Shown in pieces: positions 25,122-33,417 of a stretch of DNA of 64,000 nt. The notes beneath the pieces were generated by a model that ran no database searches, was not told where the DNA came from, and was given only the letters and a program-made list of their open reading frames with translations. The translations under genes and the position numbers were made by a program. This stretch comes from GCA-003244245 sp050700055. GTDB lineage: Bacteria; Actinomycetota; Actinomycetes; Mycobacteriales; Pseudonocardiaceae. The stretch is from the NCBI GenBank assembly GCA_050700055.1, contig JBOHGE010000016.1:32436-96435 (forward strand), read 5' to 3'. The number at the start of each line of letters is the position of its first letter. Position 1 is the stretch's first letter.

Positions 25122-26459
25122 TTGATCGCCCGTCTGTTCGGTACCGACGGGGTGCGCGGACTGGCCAACGGTGATCTGACACCTGAGCTGGCGCTGGCGG
25201 TGGCCAGCGCCGCGGCGCGGGTGCTTGCCGGCCAGGGTCTCGGGCATCGTCCGGTCGCCGTGGTCGGTCGTGACCCCCGGGCCAGCGGTGAGATGCTGGA
25301 GGCGGCCGTCACCGCAGGTCTGACCTCAGCGGGCACCGACGTACTCCGCGTCGGAGTGCTCCCTACTCCTGCGGTGGCCCGCTTGGTCGCCGAGCTCTCC
25401 GCAGATCTCGGCGTGATGATCTCCGCGTCGCACAACCCCATGCCGGACAACGGCATCAAGCTCTTCGCTGCCGGCGGGCGCAAACTGCCCGACGCAGTGG
25501 AGGATCAGATCATCGCTGGGATGCAGAGCCGGGACTGGGCGCGTCCCGTCGGTGCCCGGATCGGCCGGGTGCGCGATGTGGCAGACGCCGCCGGGCGGTA
25601 CCTGGATCACCTGCTGTTGGCCACCCCGCACCCGTTGGACGGGCTCCGGGTGGTGGTTGACTGCGCGCACGGTGCGGCGTCGGTCGTCGCCCCCGAGACC
25701 TACCGCAGGGCCGGCGCCGACGTGCTGGCGCTGCACGCCGAGCCCGATGGCCTCAACATCAACGACGATTGCGGGTGCACCCATCTGGACCCGCTGCGCA
25801 AGGCGGTGCTGGCCCACGGCGCCGCGATCGGCATCGCGCACGACGGTGATGCGGACCGTTGCCTGGCCGTGGACGCCGCCGGTGACGTGGTGGACGGCGA
25901 CCAGATCATGGCGATCCTCGCGCTGGCCATGCACGACAGTGGTGAGCTGGTCTCCGACACCCTGGTCACCACCGTGATGAGCAACCTCGGGCTGCATCTC
26001 GCGATGCGCGAGCACGGGGTATCGGTGCGGACCACCGCGGTGGGGGACCGGTACGTGCTGGAGGCACTGTGGGCCGGCGGGTTCTCGTTGGGCGGTGAGC
26101 AGTCCGGGCACGTGGTGCTGCCGGGGTATGCCACCACCGGCGACGGGTTACTCACCGCGTTGCAGCTGATGGCCCAGATGGTGAGTTCCGGGCGGAGCCT
26201 GGCCGATCTGGCCGGGGTGCTGACCCGGTTGCCGCAGGTGCTGGTCAACGTCGCGGTCGCGGACCGGTCGGCCGTCGCGACCGCCCCGGCGGTGGCCGAC
26301 GCCATCGCCACCGCGCAGGCCGAGCTGGGTGACACCGGCCGCGTCCTGCTCCGCCCCTCAGGCACCGAGCCCCTGGTCCGCGTCATGGTAGAAGCCCCCA
26401 CCCACCCCACCGCCGAAACCATCGCAAACCGCCTAGCCGCCATCATCGCCCAGGTCTGA
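25122..26459 (+). CDS. glmM: Phosphoglucosamine mutase
   Basis: 445 residues. Begins with TTG at 25122 (codons for LIARLFGTDGVRG); no ATG or GTG fits the family start. The active-site serine is in VMISASHNPMPDNGIKLF and the metal loop in AHDGDADRCLAVD. The C-terminal phosphate-binding block is LLRPSGTEPLVRVMVE. It converts glucosamine-6-P to glucosamine-1-P for UDP-GlcNAc, and so works with glmS 0.8 kb downstream. It follows rpsI by four bases and is probably in the same transcript. A 30-bp hairpin begins five bases after the stop. Confidence 0.97.
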   Translation: MIARLFGTDGVRGLANGDLTPELALAVASAAARVLAGQGLGHRPVAVVGRDPRASGEMLEAAVTAGLTSAGTDVLRVGVLPTPAVARLVAELSADLGVMISASHNPMPDNGIKLFAAGGRKLPDAVEDQIIAGMQSRDWARPVGARIGRVRDVADAAGRYLDHLLLATPHPLDGLRVVVDCAHGAASVVAPETYRRAGADVLALHAEPDGLNINDDCGCTHLDPLRKAVLAHGAAIGIAHDGDADRCLAVDAAGDVVDGDQIMAILALAMHDSGELVSDTLVTTVMSNLGLHLAMREHGVSVRTTAVGDRYVLEALWAGGFSLGGEQSGHVVLPGYATTGDGLLTALQLMAQMVSSGRSLADLAGVLTRLPQVLVNVAVADRSAVATAPAVADAIATAQAELGDTGRVLLRPSGTEPLVRVMVEAPTHPTAETIANRLAAIIAQV

Positions 26460-26463
26460 CCCG

Positions 26464-26530
26464 CCCGCATTCAGCGGGCTCAGCGGGGTTATCGAGCGCT
26501 GATAACCCCGCTGAGCCCGCTGAATGCGGG
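26464..26530. repeat. Dispersed hairpin element, copy 3 (30-bp perfect arms)
   Basis: Arms 26464-26493 (starting CCCGCATTCAGCGGGCTCAG) and 26501-26530 are exact reverse complements around GAGCGCT. It lies between convergent glmM and a hydrolase gene. The right arm and loop encode the hydrolase's last residues (AFSGLSGVISAR) and its TAA stop. Confidence 0.88.
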
Positions 26531-27265
26531 GTTGAGGTGGGTGAGGAGGAAGTCGGTGAGCAGGGCGCGGGATGTGCGGCGGGTGTGGTATTCGGGGCTG
26601 CCGTCCACCAGCAGGTCCGTCCAGTGCTGGCCCTGCAGGAAGCCGAGGTGGCTGGCTTTGGGCAGCGTCCGCAGCTCGACCGGACCTCCCCACGCCGTGG
26701 TCACCGGCTGGGCGTGCCCGATCGGTGGGGCCACCCGGTCCTTACCCGCGGCCAGATGCAGGCCGGGCATGGTGCACTCGCGGGCGGCGGCCACCGCGGA
26801 CGGCATGGTCTCGGCCAGCGCCAGGGTGGCCACCGCCCGGCACCGGTCGTCGGCCGCCGCGGCGAGCACCGCGCAGCCGCCACCCATCCCGTGCCCGACC
26901 AGGCCGAGCTTGCCCGGATCGATCCTGATCCCGCCGTCGCCCAGCCGCACCTCCAGGCACAGGTCCAACGCCGTGCGCAGGTCGTCGGCGAACTGGCGAT
27001 GCGACGGCAGCACACTCGGTTGGGTGGCCGGGGCGACCGTGACCACCCCCCAGGAGGCCAGGTGGCGCAGCAGCTCCTCGTAGCGCGACGGAGGCTGCAA
27101 CCACCCGTGCCCGAAGACGACCGCGGGCAGTTCGCGGCCGGACTGCGGAGTGAACACCACGCCGGGCAGGCCGACCAGCGCGAGATCACCGCGCAGCACC
27201 TTGTGCGGACCTGGCTGGGCCAGCTCGTCAGTCCTGCGCCGGATTGCCGGATCGGTACGTGCCAT
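26489..27265 (-). CDS. Alpha/beta-hydrolase-fold protein lacking the nucleophile serine
   Basis: 258 residues, ATG 27265. It follows the dienelactone-hydrolase/chlorophyllase-like plan: PAVVFGHGWLQPPSRYEELL at the oxyanion loop, an Asp in LAAGKDRVAPP and a His in LPKASHLGFL. At the nucleophile elbow, however, the sequence is LVGHGMGGGCAV, so the expected GHSxGG serine is Gly. Either the protein is catalytically dead or the chemistry differs. It diverges from glmS across 41 bases. Its C-terminal tail comes from the hairpin element. Confidence 0.82.
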   Translation of the reverse strand: MARTDPAIRRRTDELAQPGPHKVLRGDLALVGLPGVVFTPQSGRELPAVVFGHGWLQPPSRYEELLRHLASWGVVTVAPATQPSVLPSHRQFADDLRTALDLCLEVRLGDGGIRIDPGKLGLVGHGMGGGCAVLAAAADDRCRAVATLALAETMPSAVAAARECTMPGLHLAAGKDRVAPPIGHAQPVTTAWGGPVELRTLPKASHLGFLQGQHWTDLLVDGSPEYHTRRTSRALLTDFLLTHLNPAFSGLSGVISAR

Positions 27266-27306
27266 GGGCCCGGACGGTATCGGAGTCAGGCGCTACCGTG
27301 ACGCAC

Positions 27307-29154
27307 GTGTGCGGAATCGTGGGTTACGTGGGGCATCGGCGGGCTCTGGACGTCGTGTTGCAAGGGCTGGGCCGGTTGGAGTACCGCGGGTACGACTCGG
27401 CCGGTGTCGCGGTGGTCGGCGGGGCCGGCACGTTGGCGGTGGCTCGCAAGGCCGGGGCGTTGGCCAACCTGATCGGCGAGCTCGACGCCACCGGGCGCGA
27501 CGCCTTCACCGGCACCGCCGGGATGGGGCACACCCGCTGGGCCACCCACGGCGCGCCGACCGACCGCAACGCCCACCCGCACGTCGACACCGCCGGCCGG
27601 CTCGCCGTGGTGCACAACGGGATCATCGAGAATCACGCGCAGCTGCGCGCCGAGCTGGAGCGCGAAGGGGTGGAGCTGGCCAGCGACACCGACACCGAGA
27701 CCGCCGCGCATCTCATCGCCGCGCAGTACTGCGGTGACCTGCCCGCCGCGGTGCGCGCGGTGTGCCGCCGGTTACACGGTGCGTTCACCCTGGTCGTCAC
27801 GCACGCCGACGAGCCTGGCCTGATCGTCGCGGCGCGCCGCTCGTCGCCGCTGGTGCTCGGCGTGGGCGATGGGGAGCACTTCGTCGCCTCCGATGTCGCG
27901 GCGTTCATCGAGCACACCCGCGACGCCGTCGAGCTCGGCCCCGACCAGCTGGTGACGATCACCCGCGACGGCTACCGGATCACCGACTTCCACGGTGACG
28001 CCGCGCACGGCACGCCCTTTCACGTCGACTGGGACCTGTCGGCGGCGGAGAAGGGTGGCCACGACTACTTCATGCTCAAGGAGATCCAGGAACAACCCGG
28101 CGCGATCGCCGATACCCTGCGCGGGCATTTCATCGATGGCCGGATCGTGCTGGACGAGCAGCGGATGGACATCCAGGAGCTGCGCGACGTCGACAAGGTC
28201 TTCGTGGTCGCCTGCGGGACCGCCTACCACTCGGGCATGGTCGCCAAGTACGCCATCGAGCACTGGTGCCGGCTGCCGGTGGAAGTCGAGCTGGCCAGTG
28301 AGTTCCGGTACCGCGACCCGGTGCTGGACCGTTCCACTCTGGTGGTGGCGATCTCGCAGTCCGGCGAGACCATGGACACCCTGGAGGCGGTGCGCCATGC
28401 TCGCGAGCAGAAGGCCCGGGTGCTGGCGATCTGCAACACCAATGGGGCGCAGATCCCCCGGGAGTCCGATGCGGTGCTCTACACCCACGCCGGGCCGGAG
28501 ATCGGGGTAGCCGCCACCAAGACGTTCCTCGCCCAGATCGTGGCCAATTTCCTGGTCGGGCTGGCGCTGGCGCAGGCTCGCGGCACCAAGTACTCCGACG
28601 AGGTCGCCCGCGAGTTCGCCGAGCTGGAGGCGATGCCCGCGGCGGTGGCCCAGGTGCTGAGCACCATAGATCAGGTGCGCACGCTGGGCCGCGAGCTGGC
28701 AAGCTCCAAGGTGGTGCTGTTCCTCGGCCGCCACGTGGGCTTCCCGGTGGCGCTGGAGGGAGCGCTGAAGCTCAAGGAACTCGCCTACATGCACGCCGAG
28801 GGCTTCGCCGCCGGTGAGCTCAAGCACGGGCCGATCGCGCTGCTCGAGCCGGGCCTGCCGGTGTTCGTGGTGATGCCCTCGCCCAAGGGCCGCGCCGTGC
28901 TGCACGCCAAGCTGCTGTCCAACATTCAGGAGATCCGGGCACGGGGGGCGCGGACCATCGTCATCGCCGAGGAGGGCGACGACACCGTGCGGCCCTACGC
29001 CTCCGACGTGCTGGAGGTGCCCGCGGTGCCGACCCTGCTGCAGCCGTTGGTGTCCACCGTGCCGCTGCAGGTGCTCGCCGCCGAGATCGCCCGCCAACGC
29101 GGCTACGACGTGGACAGACCACGCAATCTCGCCAAATCGGTCACCGTGGAATAG
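27307..29154 (+). CDS. glmS: Glutamine--fructose-6-phosphate aminotransferase (isomerizing)
   Basis: 615 residues. I chose GTG 27307 because the next codon is the catalytic Cys (CGIVGYVGHR), which must become N-terminal after Met removal; GTG 27298 would leave three extra residues. The glutaminase domain is followed by two SIS sugar-isomerase domains (FVVACGTAYHSGMVAKYAIE, ISQSGETMDTLEAVRHA, LFLGRHVGFPVALEGALKLK) and the closing DRPRNLAKSVTVE. It makes glucosamine-6-P for cell-wall precursors. No riboswitch or ribozyme is visible upstream. Confidence 0.97.
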   Translation: MCGIVGYVGHRRALDVVLQGLGRLEYRGYDSAGVAVVGGAGTLAVARKAGALANLIGELDATGRDAFTGTAGMGHTRWATHGAPTDRNAHPHVDTAGRLAVVHNGIIENHAQLRAELEREGVELASDTDTETAAHLIAAQYCGDLPAAVRAVCRRLHGAFTLVVTHADEPGLIVAARRSSPLVLGVGDGEHFVASDVAAFIEHTRDAVELGPDQLVTITRDGYRITDFHGDAAHGTPFHVDWDLSAAEKGGHDYFMLKEIQEQPGAIADTLRGHFIDGRIVLDEQRMDIQELRDVDKVFVVACGTAYHSGMVAKYAIEHWCRLPVEVELASEFRYRDPVLDRSTLVVAISQSGETMDTLEAVRHAREQKARVLAICNTNGAQIPRESDAVLYTHAGPEIGVAATKTFLAQIVANFLVGLALAQARGTKYSDEVAREFAELEAMPAAVAQVLSTIDQVRTLGRELASSKVVLFLGRHVGFPVALEGALKLKELAYMHAEGFAAGELKHGPIALLEPGLPVFVVMPSPKGRAVLHAKLLSNIQEIRARGARTIVIAEEGDDTVRPYASDVLEVPAVPTLLQPLVSTVPLQVLAAEIARQRGYDVDRPRNLAKSVTVE

Positions 29155-29269
29155 GGTCGTGAGTGGCATAGAGTGCTATAACACTGTTCCGCACTCACGA
29201 GGTGCGTGGACGGTGGCGCGGGTGCAGGCCGCCGAAGGTGCCCTGCACCCGCGCCACCGTCCAGGCACC
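29155..29269. repeat. Two adjacent hairpins at the glmS/nnrD junction
   Basis: First, 29155-29201: GTCGTGAGTG pairs with CACTCACGAG around GGCATAGAGTGCTATAAC. Second, 29201-29228 pairs with 29242-29269 over 28 bases with one mismatch (left arm begins GGTGCGTGGACGGTGGCGCG). The second lies inside the 5' coding part of nnrD. A relative of the first, without its right arm, follows guaB3 at 45617. Confidence 0.65.
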
Positions 29270-30712
29270 CTGATGCGGCGCGCCGCTTTCGGGTTGGCCA
29301 CCCGGACTGCTGAGATGCTGGCCGAGCGGACCGGTGGGGTGTCCGGCCGGCATGTCGCGCTGCTGGTCGGGGCTGGCAACAACGGCGGGGACGCGCTGTG
29401 GGCCGGGGCGTACCTGCGCCGCCGCGGGGTGGCGGTCACCGCTGTGCTGCTGTCCCCGGACCGCGCGCACCCGGCCGGCCTGGCCGCACTGCGCCGCGCC
29501 GGCGGGCGGATCGCCGGCGAACTGCCCGAGCGCGCCCACCTGGTGCTCGACGGGATCGTCGGGCTGTCCGGCCGGGGGGCGCTACGCCCCGCGGCCGCCC
29601 GGCTGGTCGAGGCCGTCCGGGTGCCGATCATCGCGGTGGACTGTCCGTCCGGGGTGGACCCGGATACCGGCACCGCCGACGGGCCCGCGGTTACCGCCAC
29701 CGAGACCGTCACCTTCGGCACCCTCAAGCCGGTGCACCTGCTGGCCCCGTGGCGCTGCGGGCCGGTGCACCTGGTGGACATCGGGCTGTTCGCGCAGCTG
29801 GGGGAGCCCGATTTGCGGGTGTTCAGTCCCGCCGAGATCGGTGCCTGCTGGCCGGTGCCCGGTCCGGCCAGCGACAAGTACAACCAAGGCGTGTTGGGCA
29901 TCGCCGCGGGCTCGGCGGCCTACCCGGGCGCGGCGGTGCTGTGTGCCGGTGCCGCGGTGCTGGCCACCTCGGGCCTGGTCCGCTTCGCCGGCACCGCGGC
30001 TGACGCGGTGCGGGCGCGCTGGCCGGAGGTGGTGGCCACCGGCTCGGTGTCCGACGCCGGGCGGGTGCAGGCCTGGGCGGTCGGGCCGGGCTTGGGCACC
30101 GGTACCGCCGGCCGGCAGGTGCTGGCGCACGTGCTGGCCGCCGGGGTGCCGGTGGTGGCCGACGCCGACGCGATCACCCTGCTGGCCCGTCACCCCGAGC
30201 TGGCGGACAGCCGCGACCCGGACACCCCGCTGGTGCTCACCCCGCACGACCGGGAATTCGAGCGGCTCACCGGTAAGCCACCCGGCGTCGACCGGGTCGC
30301 CGCCGCCCGCGACGCCGCGGCCCGGTTCGACGCGGTGCTGGTGCTCAAAGGCAACACCACCATCGTGGCGGCCCCCGACGGGCGGGTGCTGGTGAACCCG
30401 GCCCGCACGTCCTGGCCGGCCACCGCAGGCTCCGGTGACATCCTCACCGGCATTCTTGGCGCGTTACTGGCAGCCGGCCTGGACCCACCCACCGCCGCAG
30501 CCGCCGCCACCCACGCCCAGGACTTAGCCGCTGCCCTCGCCGCGCACCCGCCCGAAGGCGCGTTCTGGGGACAGAATGCAGTAATCGGGCGGCGGTTAGG
30601 CGCGTTCTGGGGACAGAATGCAGTAAACCCGCCCAGCGGAGCGCCAGCGTCGGCGTCGGGGATTCTGGGAGCGCTTAGTGACGGGATCCGTGCCTTGCGG
30701 GTGCGAGGATGA
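29159..30712 (+). CDS. nnrD: Bifunctional NAD(P)H-hydrate epimerase / ADP-dependent dehydratase
   Basis: 517 residues if GTG 29159 is used; family proteins begin close to WTVARVQAAE, so the true start is near 29159-29200 but not certain. The N-terminal epimerase domain has LLVGAGNNGGDALWAGAYLR and VDCPSGVDPDTG. The dehydratase domain has ASDKYNQGVLGIAAGS, VGPGLGT, DADAITLL, LTPHDREFERL and TAGSGDILTGILGALL. The enzyme repairs damaged NADHX and NADPHX. Two oddities: a 28-bp inverted repeat at the 5' end, and a duplicated GAFWGQNAV block in the C-terminal tail. It overlaps alr by four bases. Confidence 0.93.
   Translation: MSGIECYNTVPHSRGAWTVARVQAAEGALHPRHRPGTLMRRAAFGLATRTAEMLAERTGGVSGRHVALLVGAGNNGGDALWAGAYLRRRGVAVTAVLLSPDRAHPAGLAALRRAGGRIAGELPERAHLVLDGIVGLSGRGALRPAAARLVEAVRVPIIAVDCPSGVDPDTGTADGPAVTATETVTFGTLKPVHLLAPWRCGPVHLVDIGLFAQLGEPDLRVFSPAEIGACWPVPGPASDKYNQGVLGIAAGSAAYPGAAVLCAGAAVLATSGLVRFAGTAADAVRARWPEVVATGSVSDAGRVQAWAVGPGLGTGTAGRQVLAHVLAAGVPVVADADAITLLARHPELADSRDPDTPLVLTPHDREFERLTGKPPGVDRVAAARDAAARFDAVLVLKGNTTIVAAPDGRVLVNPARTSWPATAGSGDILTGILGALLAAGLDPPTAAAAATHAQDLAAALAAHPPEGAFWGQNAVIGRRLGAFWGQNAVNPPSGAPASASGILGALSDGIRALRVRG
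30557..30626. repeat. 28-bp direct repeat inside the nnrD tail
   Basis: The 28 bases starting GGCGCGTTCTGGGGACAGAA occur at 30557-30584 and, exactly, at 30599-30626, 42 bases apart (14 codons, frame kept). Each copy holds a small palindrome, GCGTTCTG/CAGAATGC. It encodes GAFWGQNAV twice. Confidence 0.85.
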
Positions 30713-31875
30713 CGGGTGTTTACGGCCGGCCCCGGGCCGAGGTGGTGATCGATCTCGACGCGATCCGGCACAACGTCGGGATTCTCGCTCGGACCGCCGC
30801 GGTGTCGGGGGCGGTGACCATGGCAGTGGTCAAGGCCGACGGGTACGGCCATGGCGCGGTCGACGTCGCCGCGGCGGCGCTGCAGGCGGGCGCCGGCGCG
30901 CTGGGGGTGTGCAGCATCGACGAGGCGCTGGCGCTGCGGCACGGTGGGATCGACGCTCCGGTGCTGGCCTGGCTGCACGCTCCCGGGGAGGACCTGGCTG
31001 CCGGTGTCGCGGCGGGGATCGACCTCGGTGTCTACTCCATCGGCCAGCTGACCACCGCAGCTGAAGCCGCGGCGACCGCCGGACGCATCGCCCGGGTACA
31101 CCTCAAGGTCGACACCGGGCTGACCCGCGGCGGCGCCTACCGCGACGAGTGGCCCGGCCTGGTCCACGCCGCGGCGGCGTGCCGAGATGTCGAGGTCGTC
31201 GGGATCTGGTCGCACCTGGCCCATGCCGACGATCCCGGGCACCCGATCATCGAGCGGCAGGTACGGTACTTCGAGGATGCCTACCAGATGGCGCGACGTG
31301 CCGGGCTGCGGCCGCTGCGACATCTGGCGAACTCAGCGGCAACCCTGACCCGGCCCGAGCTGCACTACGACATGGTCCGTCCAGGCATTGCCGTCTACGG
31401 GCTCTCGCCGGCCCCTGAGGTGGGTGATGATCTCGTGCCGGCGATGACGCTGCGCTCGCAGGTCGCGCTGCTCAAACGGGTCGCGGCCGGTGAGGGCGTG
31501 TCATACGGGCATGTCTGGCATACCGATCGGCAGACCACGCTGGCATTGGTTCCCGCCGGTTACGCCGACGGCGTGCCGCGATCACTTACCGGTCGGCTCG
31601 AGGTGTGGTTGGCTGGGTGCCGCCGTCCAGTGGTGGGGAGGGTGTGCATGGACCAGGTGATGGTCGACTGTGGAGACGATCCGGTGGAGGTGGGCGCCGA
31701 GGTGGTCTTCTTCGGTACCGGCGAGAGCGGCGCGCCCACCGCGGCGGAATGGGCCGGCAAGCTGGGCACCATCCACTACGAGGTGGTTGCGGGCATGGTG
31801 CGGCCCCGACTGACCCGGACGGTGCACGGTCGCCATCCGGCCGCCGGCTCGACGTTGCTGCCGGTGACCCGATGA
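30709..31875 (+). CDS. alr: Alanine racemase
   Basis: 388 residues, ATG 30709 overlapping the nnrD stop (ATGA). The PLP lysine is in MAVVKADGYGHGAVDVAAAA, the catalytic Tyr in GVSYGHVWHT, and other family blocks are HLKVDTGLTRGG, YDMVRPGIAVYG, GYADGVPRSL and GRVCMDQVMVD. It supplies D-alanine for peptidoglycan. The gene leads a run of overlapping genes through to tsaD. Confidence 0.97.
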   Translation: MTGVYGRPRAEVVIDLDAIRHNVGILARTAAVSGAVTMAVVKADGYGHGAVDVAAAALQAGAGALGVCSIDEALALRHGGIDAPVLAWLHAPGEDLAAGVAAGIDLGVYSIGQLTTAAEAAATAGRIARVHLKVDTGLTRGGAYRDEWPGLVHAAAACRDVEVVGIWSHLAHADDPGHPIIERQVRYFEDAYQMARRAGLRPLRHLANSAATLTRPELHYDMVRPGIAVYGLSPAPEVGDDLVPAMTLRSQVALLKRVAAGEGVSYGHVWHTDRQTTLALVPAGYADGVPRSLTGRLEVWLAGCRRPVVGRVCMDQVMVDCGDDPVEVGAEVVFFGTGESGAPTAAEWAGKLGTIHYEVVAGMVRPRLTRTVHGRHPAAGSTLLPVTR

Positions 31876-32936
31876 GGTCTGCCAGGTGGGTGACCGCCGG
31901 CTTGCTGGGCACGGTGTTGGTCGCCGGCGCTGTGCATCACAACCGCATCGCCAAGCTACGCAGGCTCGCTGCCGAACTGCTTGCTGAGCTGCCGCCCGCG
32001 CTAGCGCCGGACCGGGAGTACCCGGTGCTGGCTGACGACGGTGTCATGCTGTCGGTGGAGGAGCTGGACCCGATCGATGGCGGATCGCCCGAGCTGACAG
32101 TCTTGCTGATCCACGGCTACACCCTGGACCGGCAGTGTTGGCTGTTCCAGCGGCGCGAGCTGGCGAATTCCACCGCCCCCAGGGTCCGCCAAGTGCTTTA
32201 CGACCTGCGCAGCCACGGCCGATCCGATCGATCGCTGCGCAGCGCCTGCACCATTGAGCAACTCGGTCGCGACCTGCACACGGTGATCCACACCGCGGCA
32301 CCCGAGGGGCAGGTCGTGCTGGTGGGGCATTCCATGGGCGGCATGACCATCATGGCGTTGGCTGAGCACAACCCGGACCTGTTCGCCGAGCGGATCTGCG
32401 GGGTGGTTTTCCTCAACACCAGCGCCGGGGACATCGGCCGGTCGGGCCTGTCCCGCCCGTTCCTGTCCCGGCGCAACCCGATCATGCCGGTGGCCCGGCG
32501 GCTGTCCCGCTGGCAGCCCAGCACGCGGGCGATCGATCGTGGGCGGGATGCCGCCGGGCACCTGGCCTGGAGCCTGACCCGCAAGTTCTCCTTCGCTGAC
32601 AAGGCGGTCAGCCCGGCGGTGGTCGAGCTGCTGCACGCGATGATCAGCGCTACCTGCTTCGAAGTCGTGGTCGACTTCCTGGAGACTTTCGGGGCGCACA
32701 ACCGGTACGCGGCACTGGCCGGTCTGAAGTACGCCAAGGCGCTGGTGATCGGGTCCGACGGTGACCAGCTGATCCCGTACCAGCACTGCGAGGCGATCGC
32801 GGCGCTGCTGCCCGACGTCGAGCTGGTGCAGGTGGACGGGTCGGGTCACGTGCCGATGTTGGAACAGCCCACCCTCGTCAACGAACATCTCTTGGAGTTT
32901 CTGGCGCAATGCGCAAAGTGCTCACCAAACAGGTAA
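31872..32936 (+). CDS. Alpha/beta hydrolase
   Basis: 354 residues, ATG 31872 overlapping the alr stop. An N-terminal hydrophobic segment (RWVTAGLLGTVLVAGAVHHN) may anchor it in the membrane. The fold has VLLIHGYTLDRQCWLFQRRE, the nucleophile elbow VLVGHSMGGMTIMAL, an Asp in IGSDGDQLIPY and a His in VDGSGHVPMLEQP. In contrast to the hydrolase at 26489, the triad is intact. It sits between alr and tsaE, as a hydrolase commonly does in actinobacteria. Substrate unknown. Its 3' end overlaps tsaE by 28 bases. Confidence 0.9.
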   Translation: MRSARWVTAGLLGTVLVAGAVHHNRIAKLRRLAAELLAELPPALAPDREYPVLADDGVMLSVEELDPIDGGSPELTVLLIHGYTLDRQCWLFQRRELANSTAPRVRQVLYDLRSHGRSDRSLRSACTIEQLGRDLHTVIHTAAPEGQVVLVGHSMGGMTIMALAEHNPDLFAERICGVVFLNTSAGDIGRSGLSRPFLSRRNPIMPVARRLSRWQPSTRAIDRGRDAAGHLAWSLTRKFSFADKAVSPAVVELLHAMISATCFEVVVDFLETFGAHNRYAALAGLKYAKALVIGSDGDQLIPYQHCEAIAALLPDVELVQVDGSGHVPMLEQPTLVNEHLLEFLAQCAKCSPNR

Positions 32937-33406
32937 TGGAGCTGGCGAGCCCGGCCGACACCGAGCGCCTCGGTCAGGCCGTGGGCGAGCGGCTGCGCCC
33001 CGGCGACGTGGTGGTGCTCTCCGGGCCGCTGGGCGCCGGCAAGACGGTGCTGGCCCGCGGCATCGGTACCGGCTTGGGGGTCCGTGGACCGGTGACGTCT
33101 CCGACCTTCGTCATCGCCCGCGAGCATCCGGCGCTGCCCGGGGGCCGCGGGGTGCCGCTGGTGCACGTCGATGCCTACCGGCTCGGTGGAATCGCCGAGC
33201 TGGACGACCTCGATCTGGACACCGATCTCCTCACGGCCGCTGTGGTCGTGGAGTGGGGCGAGGGGATGGCAGAGCGGCTGTCCGAGGATCACCTGGTGAT
33301 CCGGCTGCAGCGACGGGCTGACGAGAGCAGGCTCGCCGAGCTGCACGGTCCGGCCCGGATGCTGCCGCAACCAGGTGCCGACGTGCCCGAAAAGCCGGAT
33401 CCGTAA
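32909..33406 (+). CDS. tsaE: tRNA t6A biosynthesis ATPase TsaE
   Basis: 165 residues, ATG 32909 within the end of the preceding gene. Walker A is LSGPLGAGKTVLARGIG; TSPTFVIAREH and LVHVDAYRLGGIAELDDLDL are the switch and Walker B blocks, and VVVEWGEGMAERL is typical. TsaE powers the TsaB-TsaD complex that makes N6-threonylcarbamoyladenosine at A37 of ANN-decoding tRNAs. The C-terminal ~30 residues are an actinobacterial extension. Confidence 0.95.
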   Translation: MRKVLTKQVMELASPADTERLGQAVGERLRPGDVVVLSGPLGAGKTVLARGIGTGLGVRGPVTSPTFVIAREHPALPGGRGVPLVHVDAYRLGGIAELDDLDLDTDLLTAAVVVEWGEGMAERLSEDHLVIRLQRRADESRLAELHGPARMLPQPGADVPEKPDP

Positions 33407-33417
33407 ACTCGTCGGCT

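Noticed and set aside
27266..27306. glmS ribozyme or riboswitch
   Set aside because: The gap to the divergent gene is only about 40 bases, far too short for a glmS ribozyme, and shows no such structure.
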